A DNA stretch of 34,464 nucleotides from Bacteroidota bacterium (GTDB lineage Bacteria > Bacteroidota > Bacteroidia > Bacteroidales > UBA1715): assembly GCA_009786075.1 (NCBI GenBank), contig WQTX01000021.1:1-34464 (forward strand). Direction: 5' to 3'. Of the stretch, positions 8,027 to 15,756 are shown piece after piece. The notes below the pieces were generated by a model. That model searched no databases. It had not been told where the DNA came from and was given only the letters and a program-made list of their open reading frames with translations. Each line of letters begins with the position of its first letter. Positions within the stretch are counted from its first letter, which is position 1. Both the position numbers and the translations under genes were made by a program.

Positions 8027-8109
8027 ACGATAATGATACGAAAAACACAATTATTTTCAATAAAAATGATACGATTTGAGCCGTAAATATACGATAGTGA
8101 TACGAAAAA
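8027..8109. repeat. Short direct repeats in the intergenic gap
   Basis: A 19-bp word ACGATAATGATACGAAAAA (8027-8045) recurs with one change at 8091-8109. A partial third copy (AATGATACGAT) begins near 8065. The spacing is 64 bp between the full copies. The gap 7857-8143 otherwise holds only the ATPase promoter and no ORF; these repeats lie just downstream of the T9SS gene. Function unknown; operator or recombination scar are possible. Confidence 0.6.
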
Positions 8110-8143
8110 ATAGTATTAGGCGGGCTTTTTATTGACACACGGA

Positions 8144-10078
8144 CTACTCTTTTACCACTTTCCTTACAACTTTGTCTGTTTCGACGGTTACTGTTACAAA
8201 ATAAGTTCCTGACGGCAAACTGCTTATGTTTACAGATTTTACCGCACTGTCGCTTTTTTGCACTGTTCTGCCTTGCAGGTCTGTGATTTCAAAAGGTGTT
8301 TCTATACTGAAATTCAGTACATTGCAGGCGGGATTGGGATACATTTTTATTTTCTCTGCTGCAATATCGTCAATGCCTGTTGTTCCTATCGTTACGTCTG
8401 CGATTGGTATAAAACCTATGTTTGTGCCGTTGGCAACCGAAATACCGCTGTTGCTCCCCTGTTTTGCCCATACTGCCGTTGTTTCATCGGAAATTATATA
8501 AATATCATCGCTTGTGCCTGCCTCGTATGTGGTTGTGCCTGCTTCATTGTCCCACGCAACGATTATGGCATTACTGGATGCGGGTTGAACAATGCCATGG
8601 CTGATAACGCTGCCAAACCACCCGCCGTAGGCAAACAGAATACCGCCGCTGACAGTTGCTTCATCGTAGCAATGAATTGCATAGCCGGTGGTTGCCAAAA
8701 TCATTCCGCCGCTGATAGTTACCGGCGCATTTTCGCTGGAAACCGCGGCGTAACCGGTGGTTGTTGAAACTGTACCGCCGCTAATATTCATCGTGCCGTT
8801 AGAATTGAAAAGCGGTACGCCTTCGGGTGCCGAAATCGTGCCGCCGGTAACGGTTACTGTTCCTGTTTCGTTGTAAACCCCTACACGTTCGGCTGTTGAA
8901 GAAATTGTTCCGCCGCTGATTGTTACCGTTCCGTTTTCGTTGTGCACTCCTGTGCCTTCGACTGTCGAAATTGTACCGTTACTGACGATTACCGTTCCTT
9001 TTTTGTTTGTAACCCCGTAACCCCATTCGCCTGTTGCCTGCACCGTACCGCCGCTTATGTCTACTGTGCCTGTTGAATTGTTATAAACTGCGCTGCCAAA
9101 TTTGCCCGTTGACAGCACTGTGCCACCGCTGATGTTTACCGTTCCGGTGGAATTATTCCGAACTGCCGCACCTGTGGTTGCCGAAACTGTTCCGCCGCTA
9201 ATGTCTATTATACCTAAAACAGCATTGCCGCCATCAGCCGTGTTTTCTACTGTTCCGCCGGTGATTTTAATAGCAGTTGCAGAATTGTTATAAATTGTGC
9301 CGTTTGTGGCAGATGTATTCGCGGATGTTACTAACGCTGTTCCGGACACGGTAATTTCGCCGTTACTGTTAACAACTGCTCTTCCGGTTGTGCCGGTTGC
9401 CTGCACTGTGCCGCCGCTGATTACTACGCTGCCGGAGCCAATGTTATAAACTGCTATACCGGTGGTTGTCAAAATCGTACCGCCGCTGATAGTTAGAGTT
9501 CCTCCTGTGCCGTTCTCAACAGCGTTATTAGATGACGAAATCGTTCCACCGCTGATAGTTAGAATTCCGCCTATATAATTAAGTACCGTTGTTATACAGT
9601 TTGGTGCCGCAATCGTACCACCGCTAATGGTTAGTGTTCCGTAACGGTTGGCAAGCAGTCCACCGGTTGTAGCGGTAGATGTAAGTTCCGCCTTGCATTC
9701 TATTGAAATAGCACTATTGTCTATCAGTATAGCACACGTCATAGAAGTAGAGGCTGTGGTTGCTTTCCCCGTAAGGGTAATTTTTCCCCACGCTGTGCCG
9801 TCAAAGGTAATTAACGGTGCGCTGCCGCCGCCCAAGTCAAGTACATCACTGCCGCCTGCGCCAAACTGAATGATACAGTCCGCACCTCCGGCATTGACTT
9901 TAATAAGGTCAATAATGTTTTGAAGGACAGGTTCGTTAGTCGTTAACGGTCCTCCGTTCTTGTAGGTGTTAAAGTTCGTACCGACTTTCGTAATGGTGTA
10001 GGTACTTTGCGACATTGCCGCAGTTATGCTCAAGCCAACAATGGCGAGCATTGCAAAAAATGTTTTTATGTGTTTCAT
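8144..10078 (-). CDS. T9SS-exported repeat protein (beta-helix/adhesin-like)
   Basis: The 644-residue protein has a signal peptide (residues 1-23, cut near AMSQ). A non-repetitive N-terminal part (24 to about 146) is followed by about 15 repeats of 22-24 residues with the core TISGGTIS (about 147-490), then a linker and a C-terminal type IX sorting domain. The sorting domain starts at KMYPNPACNVLNF, continues with ITDLQGRTV and SSLPSGTYFVTV, and ends in VRKVVKE. Repeats of the form GTVTISGGT with alternating small and polar residues suggest a right-handed beta-helix, as in surface adhesins and polymorphic outer-membrane proteins. The T9SS domain would route it across the outer membrane for surface attachment or release. 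The ligand is unknown. The -7 element is at 10122-10129. No T9SS machinery genes are in the window. Confidence 0.88.
   Translation of the reverse strand: MKHIKTFFAMLAIVGLSITAAMSQSTYTITKVGTNFNTYKNGGPLTTNEPVLQNIIDLIKVNAGGADCIIQFGAGGSDVLDLGGGSAPLITFDGTAWGKITLTGKATTASTSMTCAILIDNSAISIECKAELTSTATTGGLLANRYGTLTISGGTIAAPNCITTVLNYIGGILTISGGTISSSNNAVENGTGGTLTISGGTILTTTGIAVYNIGSGSVVISGGTVQATGTTGRAVVNSNGEITVSGTALVTSANTSATNGTIYNNSATAIKITGGTVENTADGGNAVLGIIDISGGTVSATTGAAVRNNSTGTVNISGGTVLSTGKFGSAVYNNSTGTVDISGGTVQATGEWGYGVTNKKGTVIVSNGTISTVEGTGVHNENGTVTISGGTISSTAERVGVYNETGTVTVTGGTISAPEGVPLFNSNGTMNISGGTVSTTTGYAAVSSENAPVTISGGMILATTGYAIHCYDEATVSGGILFAYGGWFGSVISHGIVQPASSNAIIVAWDNEAGTTTYEAGTSDDIYIISDETTAVWAKQGSNSGISVANGTNIGFIPIADVTIGTTGIDDIAAEKIKMYPNPACNVLNFSIETPFEITDLQGRTVQKSDSAVKSVNISSLPSGTYFVTVTVETDKVVRKVVKE
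8610..9640 (-). repeat. Coding tandem repeat array (about 15 units)
   Basis: Units of about 66-72 bp encode the GTVTISGGT-type repeats of the T9SS protein. The units have diverged in sequence but keep the ISGGT core. Such arrays can gain or lose units by recombination, changing the length of the exposed stalk. Boundaries are approximate. Confidence 0.75.
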
Positions 10079-10121
10079 ACTATTGTAGTTTAGAAAGTTA
10101 ATACATTGTAATTCAAAAACA

Positions 10122-10129
10122 CAAAGATA
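10122..10129 (-). promoter_or_regulatory. Putative -7 element for the T9SS protein gene
   Basis: Minus-strand TATCTTTG (10129-10122) fits TAnnTTTG, about 45 nt before the ATG at 10078. A GGTG sits 19 bp upstream where TTTG is expected, a weak -33 match. Confidence 0.5.
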
Positions 10130-10207
10130 GTGCTTTTTAAATTTTTTTCACCTTAAAATTCCGATATTTGCACTGTGCATCTTAAATTTTATTGCCACAT
10201 TGCTTTA

Positions 10208-12247
10208 CTACCCGTTAAAATACTCATACAGTTCAATTTGACTACGAATTTTTTTATCGGCATTTCCCATGTAATACGCATTTTCCTTATCATCGGTCAA
10301 CAACCGCGCCTTCACATTATCATTCCATTGCAAATTAAAAATATCACACAGCGTTTGGTGTATGTGCGTGTCCATAATTGGGGCGGCAACTTCCACGCGG
10401 CGGTCTAAATTGCGGGTCATGAGGTCGGCACTTAGAATGTAGCTGCGTTCTTTGCCGCCGTTGGCGTGAATTATCATGCGGGCGTGCTCCAAATATGTAT
10501 CTACAATGCTGTGAACTTCAATGTTTTCACTCAAACCTTTAATTTGTGGTTTGAGGCAACATGCTCCTCGAATAATTAAACGGATTTGTACGCCGGCATT
10601 GCTCGCTTTGTACAGTTTTTCAATCAGTTTTTCATCGGTCAATGAATTGAATTTGCCGTAGAAATATGCTTTTTTCCCTTTCTTGGCATTTTCAATTTCG
10701 GTGTGCACCATGTCGTTGATTGCCTGCCGCAAATCGTAGGGGGCAACCATCAAACAATTGTATTCTTGGCGTTTGTGCGTATGTTCCAAGTAATCAAACA
10801 GTTTGCGAGCATCGGCAACTATTTTTTGATTGGCGGTAAACAAACCGAAATCGCAATACAACGTAGCGGTGTTTTCGTTGAAATTTCCGCTGCCAATATA
10901 GGCGTAACCTTTAATTTTCCCGCTGCCTTCTTTGCGTTCCACAAGGGCTACTTTGCTGTGTACTTTTATGCTTTCGAGCGAATACAAAACCTTTACTCCG
11001 GCTTCCTGCAATTCGTTTGCACTGCTTATGTTTTGTTCTTCGTCGAAACGGGCTTTGAGTTCTACCAATACGGTTACTTTTTTACCGTTTTTGGCGGCGT
11101 TGCACAGCGTGCGAATTACTTTTGAGCGCGAAGCCGTGCGATAGAGCGTTATAAAAATACTTTCCACACTTGGGTCAATGGCGGCTTCACGCAGAAAATC
11201 AATAAAATGCGTAAACGTGTGATAGGGGTAATACAGCAAAATATCGCGCTGCTTGATAACCGACAGAATACTCGAAAATGGGTCGATTGCCCGGTGCGCA
11301 ATTGCCTGTTGTTTTTCGTTTTCCAAAGCAGGATTGATTTTCGGGAATTTCATTAAATCACGCATTAAATGATATTTGCCGCTTGCAACCAATTGTTGCG
11401 GTTTTTTCAGTTTGAATTTGTGCGCCAGCAATTTGAGCACATCGGCAGGCATTTCGCGGTCGTGCGTGAGGCGAATAACCCGTCCGTGCTGCCGTTGCGA
11501 AATTCCTTTGTTCATTTTTTCTATGAAACTTTTGCTCACATCATCGTCGAGCGTAAACACCGCATCGCGAGTAAATTTGAACGTATATGCCTGAATACTA
11601 TCGTAATTAAACATGAAAAAAATGTCGTCTAAAAACAATTGTATAATATCGTCAACGAAAATAATGTCGGTGCGCCCCTGCGAAGAGGGTAAAACTACAA
11701 AGCGAGGACTGTCTTCGCTCACAGGAGCTTCAATAATTGCGTAACGAGCAGTGTTTTTTTGAGTCATTTTTACGGCAAGGTAAATTTTGCCGTCGGCTAA
11801 AAATGGCAGGTCTATATGTTTGCGCACTATAATTGGCACTAAACGTATGCTGATAATCGATGAAAAATATTTCGTACAAAATTGCCGTTGCTCGTCGTTC
11901 AATTGCGTATTGTCAATCAAAAAAATGCCTTTTTGTTCCATTTCGGCACGAATTTCGGCATACGTTTGACTAAACTGATTTTGTGCAATTCCGATTTTTT
12001 TGTACAATGTTTGCAGCAGTTCGGCAGGGGAGTAGCCGCCGCTTAAAATCTCGTGTTTGGAACCTTTTATATCGTGCAGGCGCAGCAGTGTAGCCATGCG
12101 AACTTTAAAAAATTCGTCTTGATTGTTCGAGAAAATTCCCAAAAATCGTAGGCGTTGCAGCAGGGGAACGGTTTTGTCCTGTGCTTCTTGCAGCACTCGC
12201 TCGTTGAAAAGCAGCCAGCTTAATTCTTTGTTGTTGAAGGTGTTCAT
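10208..12247 (-). CDS. ppk1: Polyphosphate kinase 1
   Basis: PPK1 reversibly transfers the ATP gamma-phosphate to inorganic polyphosphate. The 679 residues match the family length. The N-terminal domain is recognisable (NKELSWLLFNERVLQEA, then FKVRMATL at 47-54). The two phosphorylation-site histidines of the PLD-like catalytic core are present: KVHSKVALVER with H430, and YLEHAR with H588. Other conserved parts are YHTFTHFIDFLREAAIDP and IGSGNFNENTA. The start ATG at 12247 is correctly placed before the NNKELSW motif. A near-consensus TACTTTTA lies upstream at 12272-12265. Flanking genes show no polyphosphate pathway partner such as ppx. Confidence 0.95.
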   Translation of the reverse strand: MNTFNNKELSWLLFNERVLQEAQDKTVPLLQRLRFLGIFSNNQDEFFKVRMATLLRLHDIKGSKHEILSGGYSPAELLQTLYKKIGIAQNQFSQTYAEIRAEMEQKGIFLIDNTQLNDEQRQFCTKYFSSIISIRLVPIIVRKHIDLPFLADGKIYLAVKMTQKNTARYAIIEAPVSEDSPRFVVLPSSQGRTDIIFVDDIIQLFLDDIFFMFNYDSIQAYTFKFTRDAVFTLDDDVSKSFIEKMNKGISQRQHGRVIRLTHDREMPADVLKLLAHKFKLKKPQQLVASGKYHLMRDLMKFPKINPALENEKQQAIAHRAIDPFSSILSVIKQRDILLYYPYHTFTHFIDFLREAAIDPSVESIFITLYRTASRSKVIRTLCNAAKNGKKVTVLVELKARFDEEQNISSANELQEAGVKVLYSLESIKVHSKVALVERKEGSGKIKGYAYIGSGNFNENTATLYCDFGLFTANQKIVADARKLFDYLEHTHKRQEYNCLMVAPYDLRQAINDMVHTEIENAKKGKKAYFYGKFNSLTDEKLIEKLYKASNAGVQIRLIIRGACCLKPQIKGLSENIEVHSIVDTYLEHARMIIHANGGKERSYILSADLMTRNLDRRVEVAAPIMDTHIHQTLCDIFNLQWNDNVKARLLTDDKENAYYMGNADKKIRSQIELYEYFNG

Positions 12248-12314
12248 TTCGTTTGTTTAAAACGTGCTAAAAGTAATTGTTTTTGCGATACGAAATGTTA
12301 CAAATTGCAAGAAT

Positions 12315-12477
12315 CTGTTTAAAATTTATTTCTTCGTGTCTTTTTGTCTTCGTGCCTTCGTGTTTATTTTTTTAAGCGCAAGCGCATTTTAGTGAACACG
12401 AAGACAGAAAGACATGAAGACACGAAGTTTATATTCGAATAGCTCTGCAATATTTATTTTGATTAAATTTTAAACAG
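12315..12477. repeat. Nested inverted-repeat element, CTTCGTGTC family, copy 1
   Basis: The inner arms 12332-12364 and 12394-12427 are built from CTTCGTGTCTT/TGTCTTCGTG words and enclose a core with AAGCGCAAGCGC. An outer pair (CTGTTTAAAATTTA at 12315-12328 and its complement near 12464-12477) frames it. The inner part is nearly identical, in opposite orientation, to 16670-16767. The element fills the 246-bp gap between ppk1 and the lipoprotein gene; no ORF is evident there. Confidence 0.85.
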
Positions 12478-12493
12478 ACTCTAAAAGTATAGG

Positions 12494-12946
12494 TTATTTT
12501 TCAATCCGTATTCCTATGGTTTTCAATCCATTGAACACTCTGCCTTCATCGCTTGTGAATGTAAACGATTGAGCCTCTTTTGTGAAATATGTGTTGGAAA
12601 GTATTGGAATTTCGTACTTCCACAGGCTATCGGTTTTGGTTGCCAAAAAATTACCTTTCGCATCAAAAAGCGGTATGCCAATAGATACGGGTATAAACGA
12701 TTGTACATCATTTCGACTGTGCGAAAACGTTACTACCAATTGCGTAAAATCAATTTGATTACCGTGCGTAATTGTTAGATACACATTGTGAGGAACTTGG
12801 TCGTTATCGTTCTCATACACAAATGTTTGGTTAATGCTGCCGGCAACGGCAACGGATTGTTCAAAAACGGTTTGTTTTGGTGTTTGGCACGATGCAAATA
12901 TTATGCACAATGTAAGATAGATAAATTTTTTCATTTTGATATTCAT
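12494..12946 (-). CDS. Small lipoprotein, possibly GldH-like
   Basis: The N-terminus has a lipoprotein signal (KKFIYLTLCIIFASC) with the lipobox Cys at residue 20 of the 150-residue reading; the ATG at 12934 is an equally good start and gives 146 residues. The mature part contains a beta-rich domain ending in GLKTIGIRIEK, reminiscent of the GldH gliding-motility lipoprotein, whose members end similarly. The rest is too divergent for a firm call, so it may simply be an unassigned envelope lipoprotein. It is predicted to be anchored in the membrane facing the periplasm. The sequence around the upstream ATG (12937-12954) is identical to that around the mazG start. Confidence 0.6.
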   Translation of the reverse strand: MNIKMKKFIYLTLCIIFASCQTPKQTVFEQSVAVAGSINQTFVYENDNDQVPHNVYLTITHGNQIDFTQLVVTFSHSRNDVQSFIPVSIGIPLFDAKGNFLATKTDSLWKYEIPILSNTYFTKEAQSFTFTSDEGRVFNGLKTIGIRIEK

Positions 12947-12954
12947 AGATATTC
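12937..12954. repeat. 18-bp word shared by two start sites (copy 1)
   Basis: TGATATTCATAGATATTC at 12937-12954 is identical to 13885-13902. In both places the minus-strand ATG of a gene (12946 and 13894) lies inside the word, so lipoprotein and mazG share the same bases around their start codons. It may be the edge of a copied segment or a common translation-initiation context. Confidence 0.7.
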
Positions 12955-12958
12955 GATT

Positions 12959-13098
12959 AAAAAGCCCCCTAAATCCCCCTCAGGGGGACTTTTGGAACTG
13001 TGGTTTAATATTTAGATTATTTCATTATTGTATCTTTTATTTATTTTGTTTGCCGAGCTTCAGCAAGTCCCCCTTGAGGGGGATTTAGGGGGCTTTTT
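12959..13098. repeat. MITE-like element with C-rich inverted ends, copy A
   Basis: The ends AAAAAGCCCCCTAAATCC and GGATTTAGGGGGCTTTTT are inverted, each followed inward by a second small palindrome (CCCCCT...AGGGGG). The interior TTGGAACTGTGGTTTAAT is conserved in copy B at 28803-28933. The outer end supplies the last codons and TAA of mazG. There is no coding capacity, as expected for a non-autonomous element. Confidence 0.85.
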
Positions 13099-13894
13099 CC
13101 TCCCTCTTTGCCTCCTCCCAATACTCGTCCATTTCCGCCAAAGTCATTGTATGCAAATCTTTCCCCTGCGCTATGGTTTTCGATTCCAAATATTCAAAAC
13201 GGCGTTTGAATTTTTTGTTTGTTCGCTCAAGCGCAGTTTCGGGGTCTATACCATATAAACGTGCAGCATTGACCATGGAAAACAAAAAATCGCCAAATTC
13301 ATTTTCTATTTTTTCTTGGTTATTTTCAAGTGTCATTTCGTGTTTGAGTTCGGCTAATTCTTCCGTAACTTTGTCCCACACCTGCTCTTTGTGTTCCCAA
13401 TCGAAACCAACGGCGCGGGCTTTTTGTTGCATACGGGCAGCTTTTACAATTGCCGGCAAGGAATTCGGCACTCCGCCAAGCACCGATTTCGGACGGCCTT
13501 TTTCCTTCATTTTCAATTGTTCCCAGCGTTCTTTTACCTGCTCTTGATTTTCAAGGTGTTCTTCGCCAAACACGTGCGGGTGGCGGTAAATCAGTTTTTC
13601 GCAGAGTGAATTTATCACATCTGTTACCGTAAAATCACCGGTTTCCGAAGCTATTTTTGAATAAAACACAATGTGCAAAAGCACATCGCCAAGTTCTTTT
13701 TTTACTTCATCGGGTTTTTGTTCCAAAATTGCATCTGCCAATTCGTAACATTCTTCAATAGTCAAATTGCGCAACGTTTCAAACGTTTGCTTTTTGTCCC
13801 ACGGACATTTTTCGCGCAATTCGTCCATTATGTGCAATAGGTGTTCGAATGATTTGCTTGCGGTTTTATAATCTGTCTTTGTTATGATATTCAT
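13085..13894 (-). CDS. mazG: Nucleoside triphosphate pyrophosphohydrolase MazG
   Basis: MazG hydrolyses NTPs or dNTPs to the monophosphate and pyrophosphate, cleaning the nucleotide pool and affecting (p)ppGpp signalling. The 269 residues cover two MazG domains, the normal arrangement. Motifs: REKCPWDKKQT (27-37), the metal site EECYELADA (47-55) with ELGD (67-70), and RHPHVFGE. A second MazG half follows, with EELAELKHE and ENEFGDFLFSMVNAAR. The last residues (EKAP) and the stop come from repeat copy A. The start ATG lies inside a word shared with the lipoprotein start. Confidence 0.93.
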   Translation of the reverse strand: MNIITKTDYKTASKSFEHLLHIMDELREKCPWDKKQTFETLRNLTIEECYELADAILEQKPDEVKKELGDVLLHIVFYSKIASETGDFTVTDVINSLCEKLIYRHPHVFGEEHLENQEQVKERWEQLKMKEKGRPKSVLGGVPNSLPAIVKAARMQQKARAVGFDWEHKEQVWDKVTEELAELKHEMTLENNQEKIENEFGDFLFSMVNAARLYGIDPETALERTNKKFKRRFEYLESKTIAQGKDLHTMTLAEMDEYWEEAKREEKAP

Positions 13895-13902
13895 AGATAT
13901 TC
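13885..13902. repeat. 18-bp word shared by two start sites (copy 2)
   Basis: Identical to 12937-12954; it contains the mazG start codon (13894-13892 on the minus strand). Further degenerate ATATTCAATTGATATTGAG words follow up to about 13926. Confidence 0.7.
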
Positions 13903-13940
13903 AATTGATATTGAGATATTCAATAGATTTTGCCTTATTT

Positions 13941-14246
13941 TTATTTAATTAACGAGCCAGCCATAACACGCAAAATAATTACATAACTGCCAATGACTTT
14001 GTACACAATTGTCATTTTTTTGAAATTTATTGTGCGAACATCGGCACCATAAGTGAAGATTAAAAAATCGTTTTGACTGTATGCAAATAATTTTCCGGTA
14101 GTTTTTAATGTATCAATCGTATCAAGCAAGTCATTAAAATATTTTACCGCTGTATTGGGCGAAAGTATTTCAAAGGCAATGTACTCATACACATTCTGCA
14201 AATCTTTTTCGGCTTGTTCGGAATACCAAATTTCACACGTTTCCAT
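13941..14246 (-). CDS. ParE/RelE-family toxin
   Basis: The 101-residue protein has the ParE/RelE fold signature: an N-terminal beta strand, helices (SEQAEKDLQNVYEYIAFEI), a central RTINFKKMTIVYKV and the end VIILRVMAGSL, matching the ILRVLHG-type ending of ParE toxins. Family members inhibit gyrase (ParE) or cleave translated mRNA (RelE); which applies here cannot be told. It lies 3 bp after the putative antitoxin, so the two are translated from one transcript driven by the promoter at 14504-14533. Confidence 0.8.
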   Translation of the reverse strand: METCEIWYSEQAEKDLQNVYEYIAFEILSPNTAVKYFNDLLDTIDTLKTTGKLFAYSQNDFLIFTYGADVRTINFKKMTIVYKVIGSYVIILRVMAGSLIK

Positions 14247-14249
14247 AAC

Positions 14250-14477
14250 TCAAATTGCAGAAAGATTGTGATTCACAAGCGATTCATTCAGTTGAGGACG
14301 AATATTTTCGCCGTAAAAACCCACCAAACGCTCAGCAAGAGTACCAAAAACTTCATTGTGAGAATACAAAATAGGCTCGCCGTCGGCTCGAAAACGTACT
14401 CCGCACATCTCTAACTGCTCTTTGACAGACATTGCTTGCAATTCCTCCAAAGTTGGTTGTTCTAATATCGCTGACAT
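14250..14477 (-). CDS. Putative antitoxin of the ParE/RelE-type pair
   Basis: This is a 75-residue protein immediately upstream of the toxin. The start at 14477 (MSAILEQPTLEEL) is chosen because the longer frame to 14525 covers the -7 element. It shows no recognisable DNA-binding motif to my reading; the helical N-terminus (TLEELQAMSVKEQLEM) and the C-terminal RLVGFYGENIRPQLNESL could be dimerisation and toxin-binding parts. Assignment rests on size, order and spacing, not on homology. Confidence 0.65.
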   Translation of the reverse strand: MSAILEQPTLEELQAMSVKEQLEMCGVRFRADGEPILYSHNEVFGTLAERLVGFYGENIRPQLNESLVNHNLSAI

Positions 14478-14503
14478 AATAGTTTTGTTTAAAAATTGTA
14501 GCA

Positions 14504-14533
14504 CAAAGATATAACTTTTCTTCAAAAAACCAA
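14504..14533 (-). promoter_or_regulatory. Promoter of the ParE-type toxin-antitoxin operon
   Basis: Minus strand: TTG (14533-14531), 19 bp, TATCTTTG (14511-14504), an excellent match to the Bacteroidota consensus. The antitoxin ATG follows 26 nt downstream. No clear operator palindrome is seen here. Confidence 0.7.
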
Positions 14534-14560
14534 TTCAAAAGTAAGAGCGAAAAAATTTTA

Positions 14561-14718
14561 ACTTCGTTGAGGGCTGCGCCGTTCGCCCCTACAAATCAAA
14601 AAACCTTTCCAAAGTTTCGAAACTTTGGAAAGGTTAGCGTTGTTAAAATATTTTCAAAATTAGCAAGATTAAAAAATCCTGAAAATCATTTCAATCTTGA
14701 AAAAATCTTGGTTCAGAC
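14561..14718. repeat. Composite of three dispersed repeats
   Basis: Three units abut in the gap between the toxin-antitoxin promoter and the lipoprotein stop. The first is an ACTTCGTTGAG module (14561-14590) ending CGCCCCTAC. The second is a 34-bp perfect palindrome (14602-14635, arms AACCTTTCCAAAGTTTC). The third is a right half of the GGTTCAGAC family (14648-14718). The stacking suggests preferred insertion next to existing repeats. Confidence 0.75.
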
Positions 14719-14727
14719 AAAAGACAA

Positions 14728-15360
14728 TTATTTTGCGAGTACACTGCGTATTTGTTGTGGTAGGAATTTGTAATGCATACCGACGTTGGCTGCTTTGTCA
14801 TCGTTTCTATAAAACATCAAGCAGTATGCGGAGTTATCTTCTTTCGATTTTGGTGTACTACTCCAATATAAGATAACATTACTATTATTCCTAAAAATAA
14901 CAGGAAAGAAAAGAGAGGTTCCCTTAGATTTATCGGTAAATTTCCAGCCAGCTACACCGTTTTGAGTAGTCTTTTCGTTTGTTACTTTTTCAGTATCGAA
15001 CAAACTTTCTTGTTCTTCTTTGGTTGGTACTCGCCAACCAGCAGGGCTTGGGTCATTCGCTTTTTCCCATGTTGTGCCATTGGGGTTATCGTCCCAATTA
15101 ACTTTTGTAGTATCGGTATCATTCCACGCCTTAGTGTGATTCCATTGGTATCTCATTCCTACACTTTCGGGTTTTTCTGTAAAAGTACCAAAAGCATCAA
15201 CATTACGAGTAGCCCATGTTACACCATTAATTACTACACCGACATCGGTAATTTTTTGGTCGGTTGGTTTCGATTCATCGTCTTTACAAGCATTAAACAC
15301 CACACTCGCCAATCCTAAAACAGCAAGTAAACTAATTTTTAAAAAAGTTGTTTTTTCCAT
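14728..15360 (-). CDS. Lipoprotein with Fibrobacter succinogenes major paralogous domain
   Basis: The 210-residue protein begins with a lipoprotein signal (residues 1-24) and lipobox Cys25 in FNACKDDE; acidic residues at +2/+3 are common in Bacteroidota surface lipoproteins. The remainder matches the paralogous domain: GVTWATRNVDAFGTF, YQWNHTKAWND, TWEKANDPSPAGWRVPTKEE and YWSSTP near the end, then PQQIRSVLAK. The fold is FGE/C-lectin-like and many paralogs occur per genome. It probably acts at the surface, with unknown ligand. It is preceded by an unusual structured leader (15465-15557) and a second small hairpin (CTTCCG/CGGAAG near 15380-15400). Confidence 0.88.
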   Translation of the reverse strand: MEKTTFLKISLLAVLGLASVVFNACKDDESKPTDQKITDVGVVINGVTWATRNVDAFGTFTEKPESVGMRYQWNHTKAWNDTDTTKVNWDDNPNGTTWEKANDPSPAGWRVPTKEEQESLFDTEKVTNEKTTQNGVAGWKFTDKSKGTSLFFPVIFRNNSNVILYWSSTPKSKEDNSAYCLMFYRNDDKAANVGMHYKFLPQQIRSVLAK

Positions 15361-15464
15361 TTTACGTTTTGTTTTACTTCCGTCCTTACGCGGAAGGTTT
15401 TAAATTAAATTTTGTTTATGAAAAAATTGTCCTCAACAGAATTTTTCTGTTTCCATACGCACAT

Positions 15465-15557
15465 AAAAAAAGCGTGGGACTAACTTACCACGCCCATAAG
15501 GTACGACCAAGCACCCGACACTGACAAATAAGACAAAACCCACGCAAACGTAGGCAT
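15465..15557 (-). ncRNA. Candidate structured leader/attenuator or small RNA, overlapping a 25-codon ORF
   Basis: On the minus strand a closing stem GCGTGGG (15545-15539) pairs with CCCACGC (15478-15472) across about 60 nt, then seven T follow (15471-15465), like an intrinsic terminator with a large apical domain. Inside, TACC/GGTA can form a second stem. The same stretch has an ORF of 25 codons from the ATG at 15557 to TAG at 15480 (MPTFAWVLSY start). A TAATTTTG -7 element is at 15647-15640. The end lies about 105 nt before the lipoprotein ATG. No known RNA family is recognised. Confidence 0.35.
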
Positions 15558-15709
15558 TACTTATACTTACCAGTATCTTATTCTGTGCTTTTTTAATTTG
15601 GTCGTTTTAATGGGCAAAGAATAAAGCAAATGCTTTTTCCAAAATTAAAATGTGCGTATTACATTACGCTTTTCTTATCATAGGCTACTATTTTTATCGT
15701 TTTATATAT

Positions 15710-15755
15710 TTCCTTGTCAACTTGTTAACTCGTTAACTTATCAACTCGTCAACTA
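15710..15755. repeat. GTCAACTTGTTAACTCGT tandem-word repeat, copy 1
   Basis: Short words TTGTCAAC, TTGTTAAC, TCGTTAAC and TCGTCAAC repeat in tandem, each near-palindromic around TTAA or TCAA. A second copy lies at 26964-27025. Both are at the 3' end of a minus-strand gene. The rest of the gap 15361-15756 holds the leader and no further ORF. Confidence 0.75.
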
Positions 15756-15756
15756 T

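Noticed and set aside
8610-9640. Long plus-strand ORFs opposite the T9SS repeat array
   Set aside because: They are shadows of the repetitive minus-strand gene; no start context or family signature.
12332-12427. CRISPR-like array (repeated CTTCGTG words)
   Set aside because: The words are irregular, arranged as an inverted repeat, without spacers of uniform length or cas genes.
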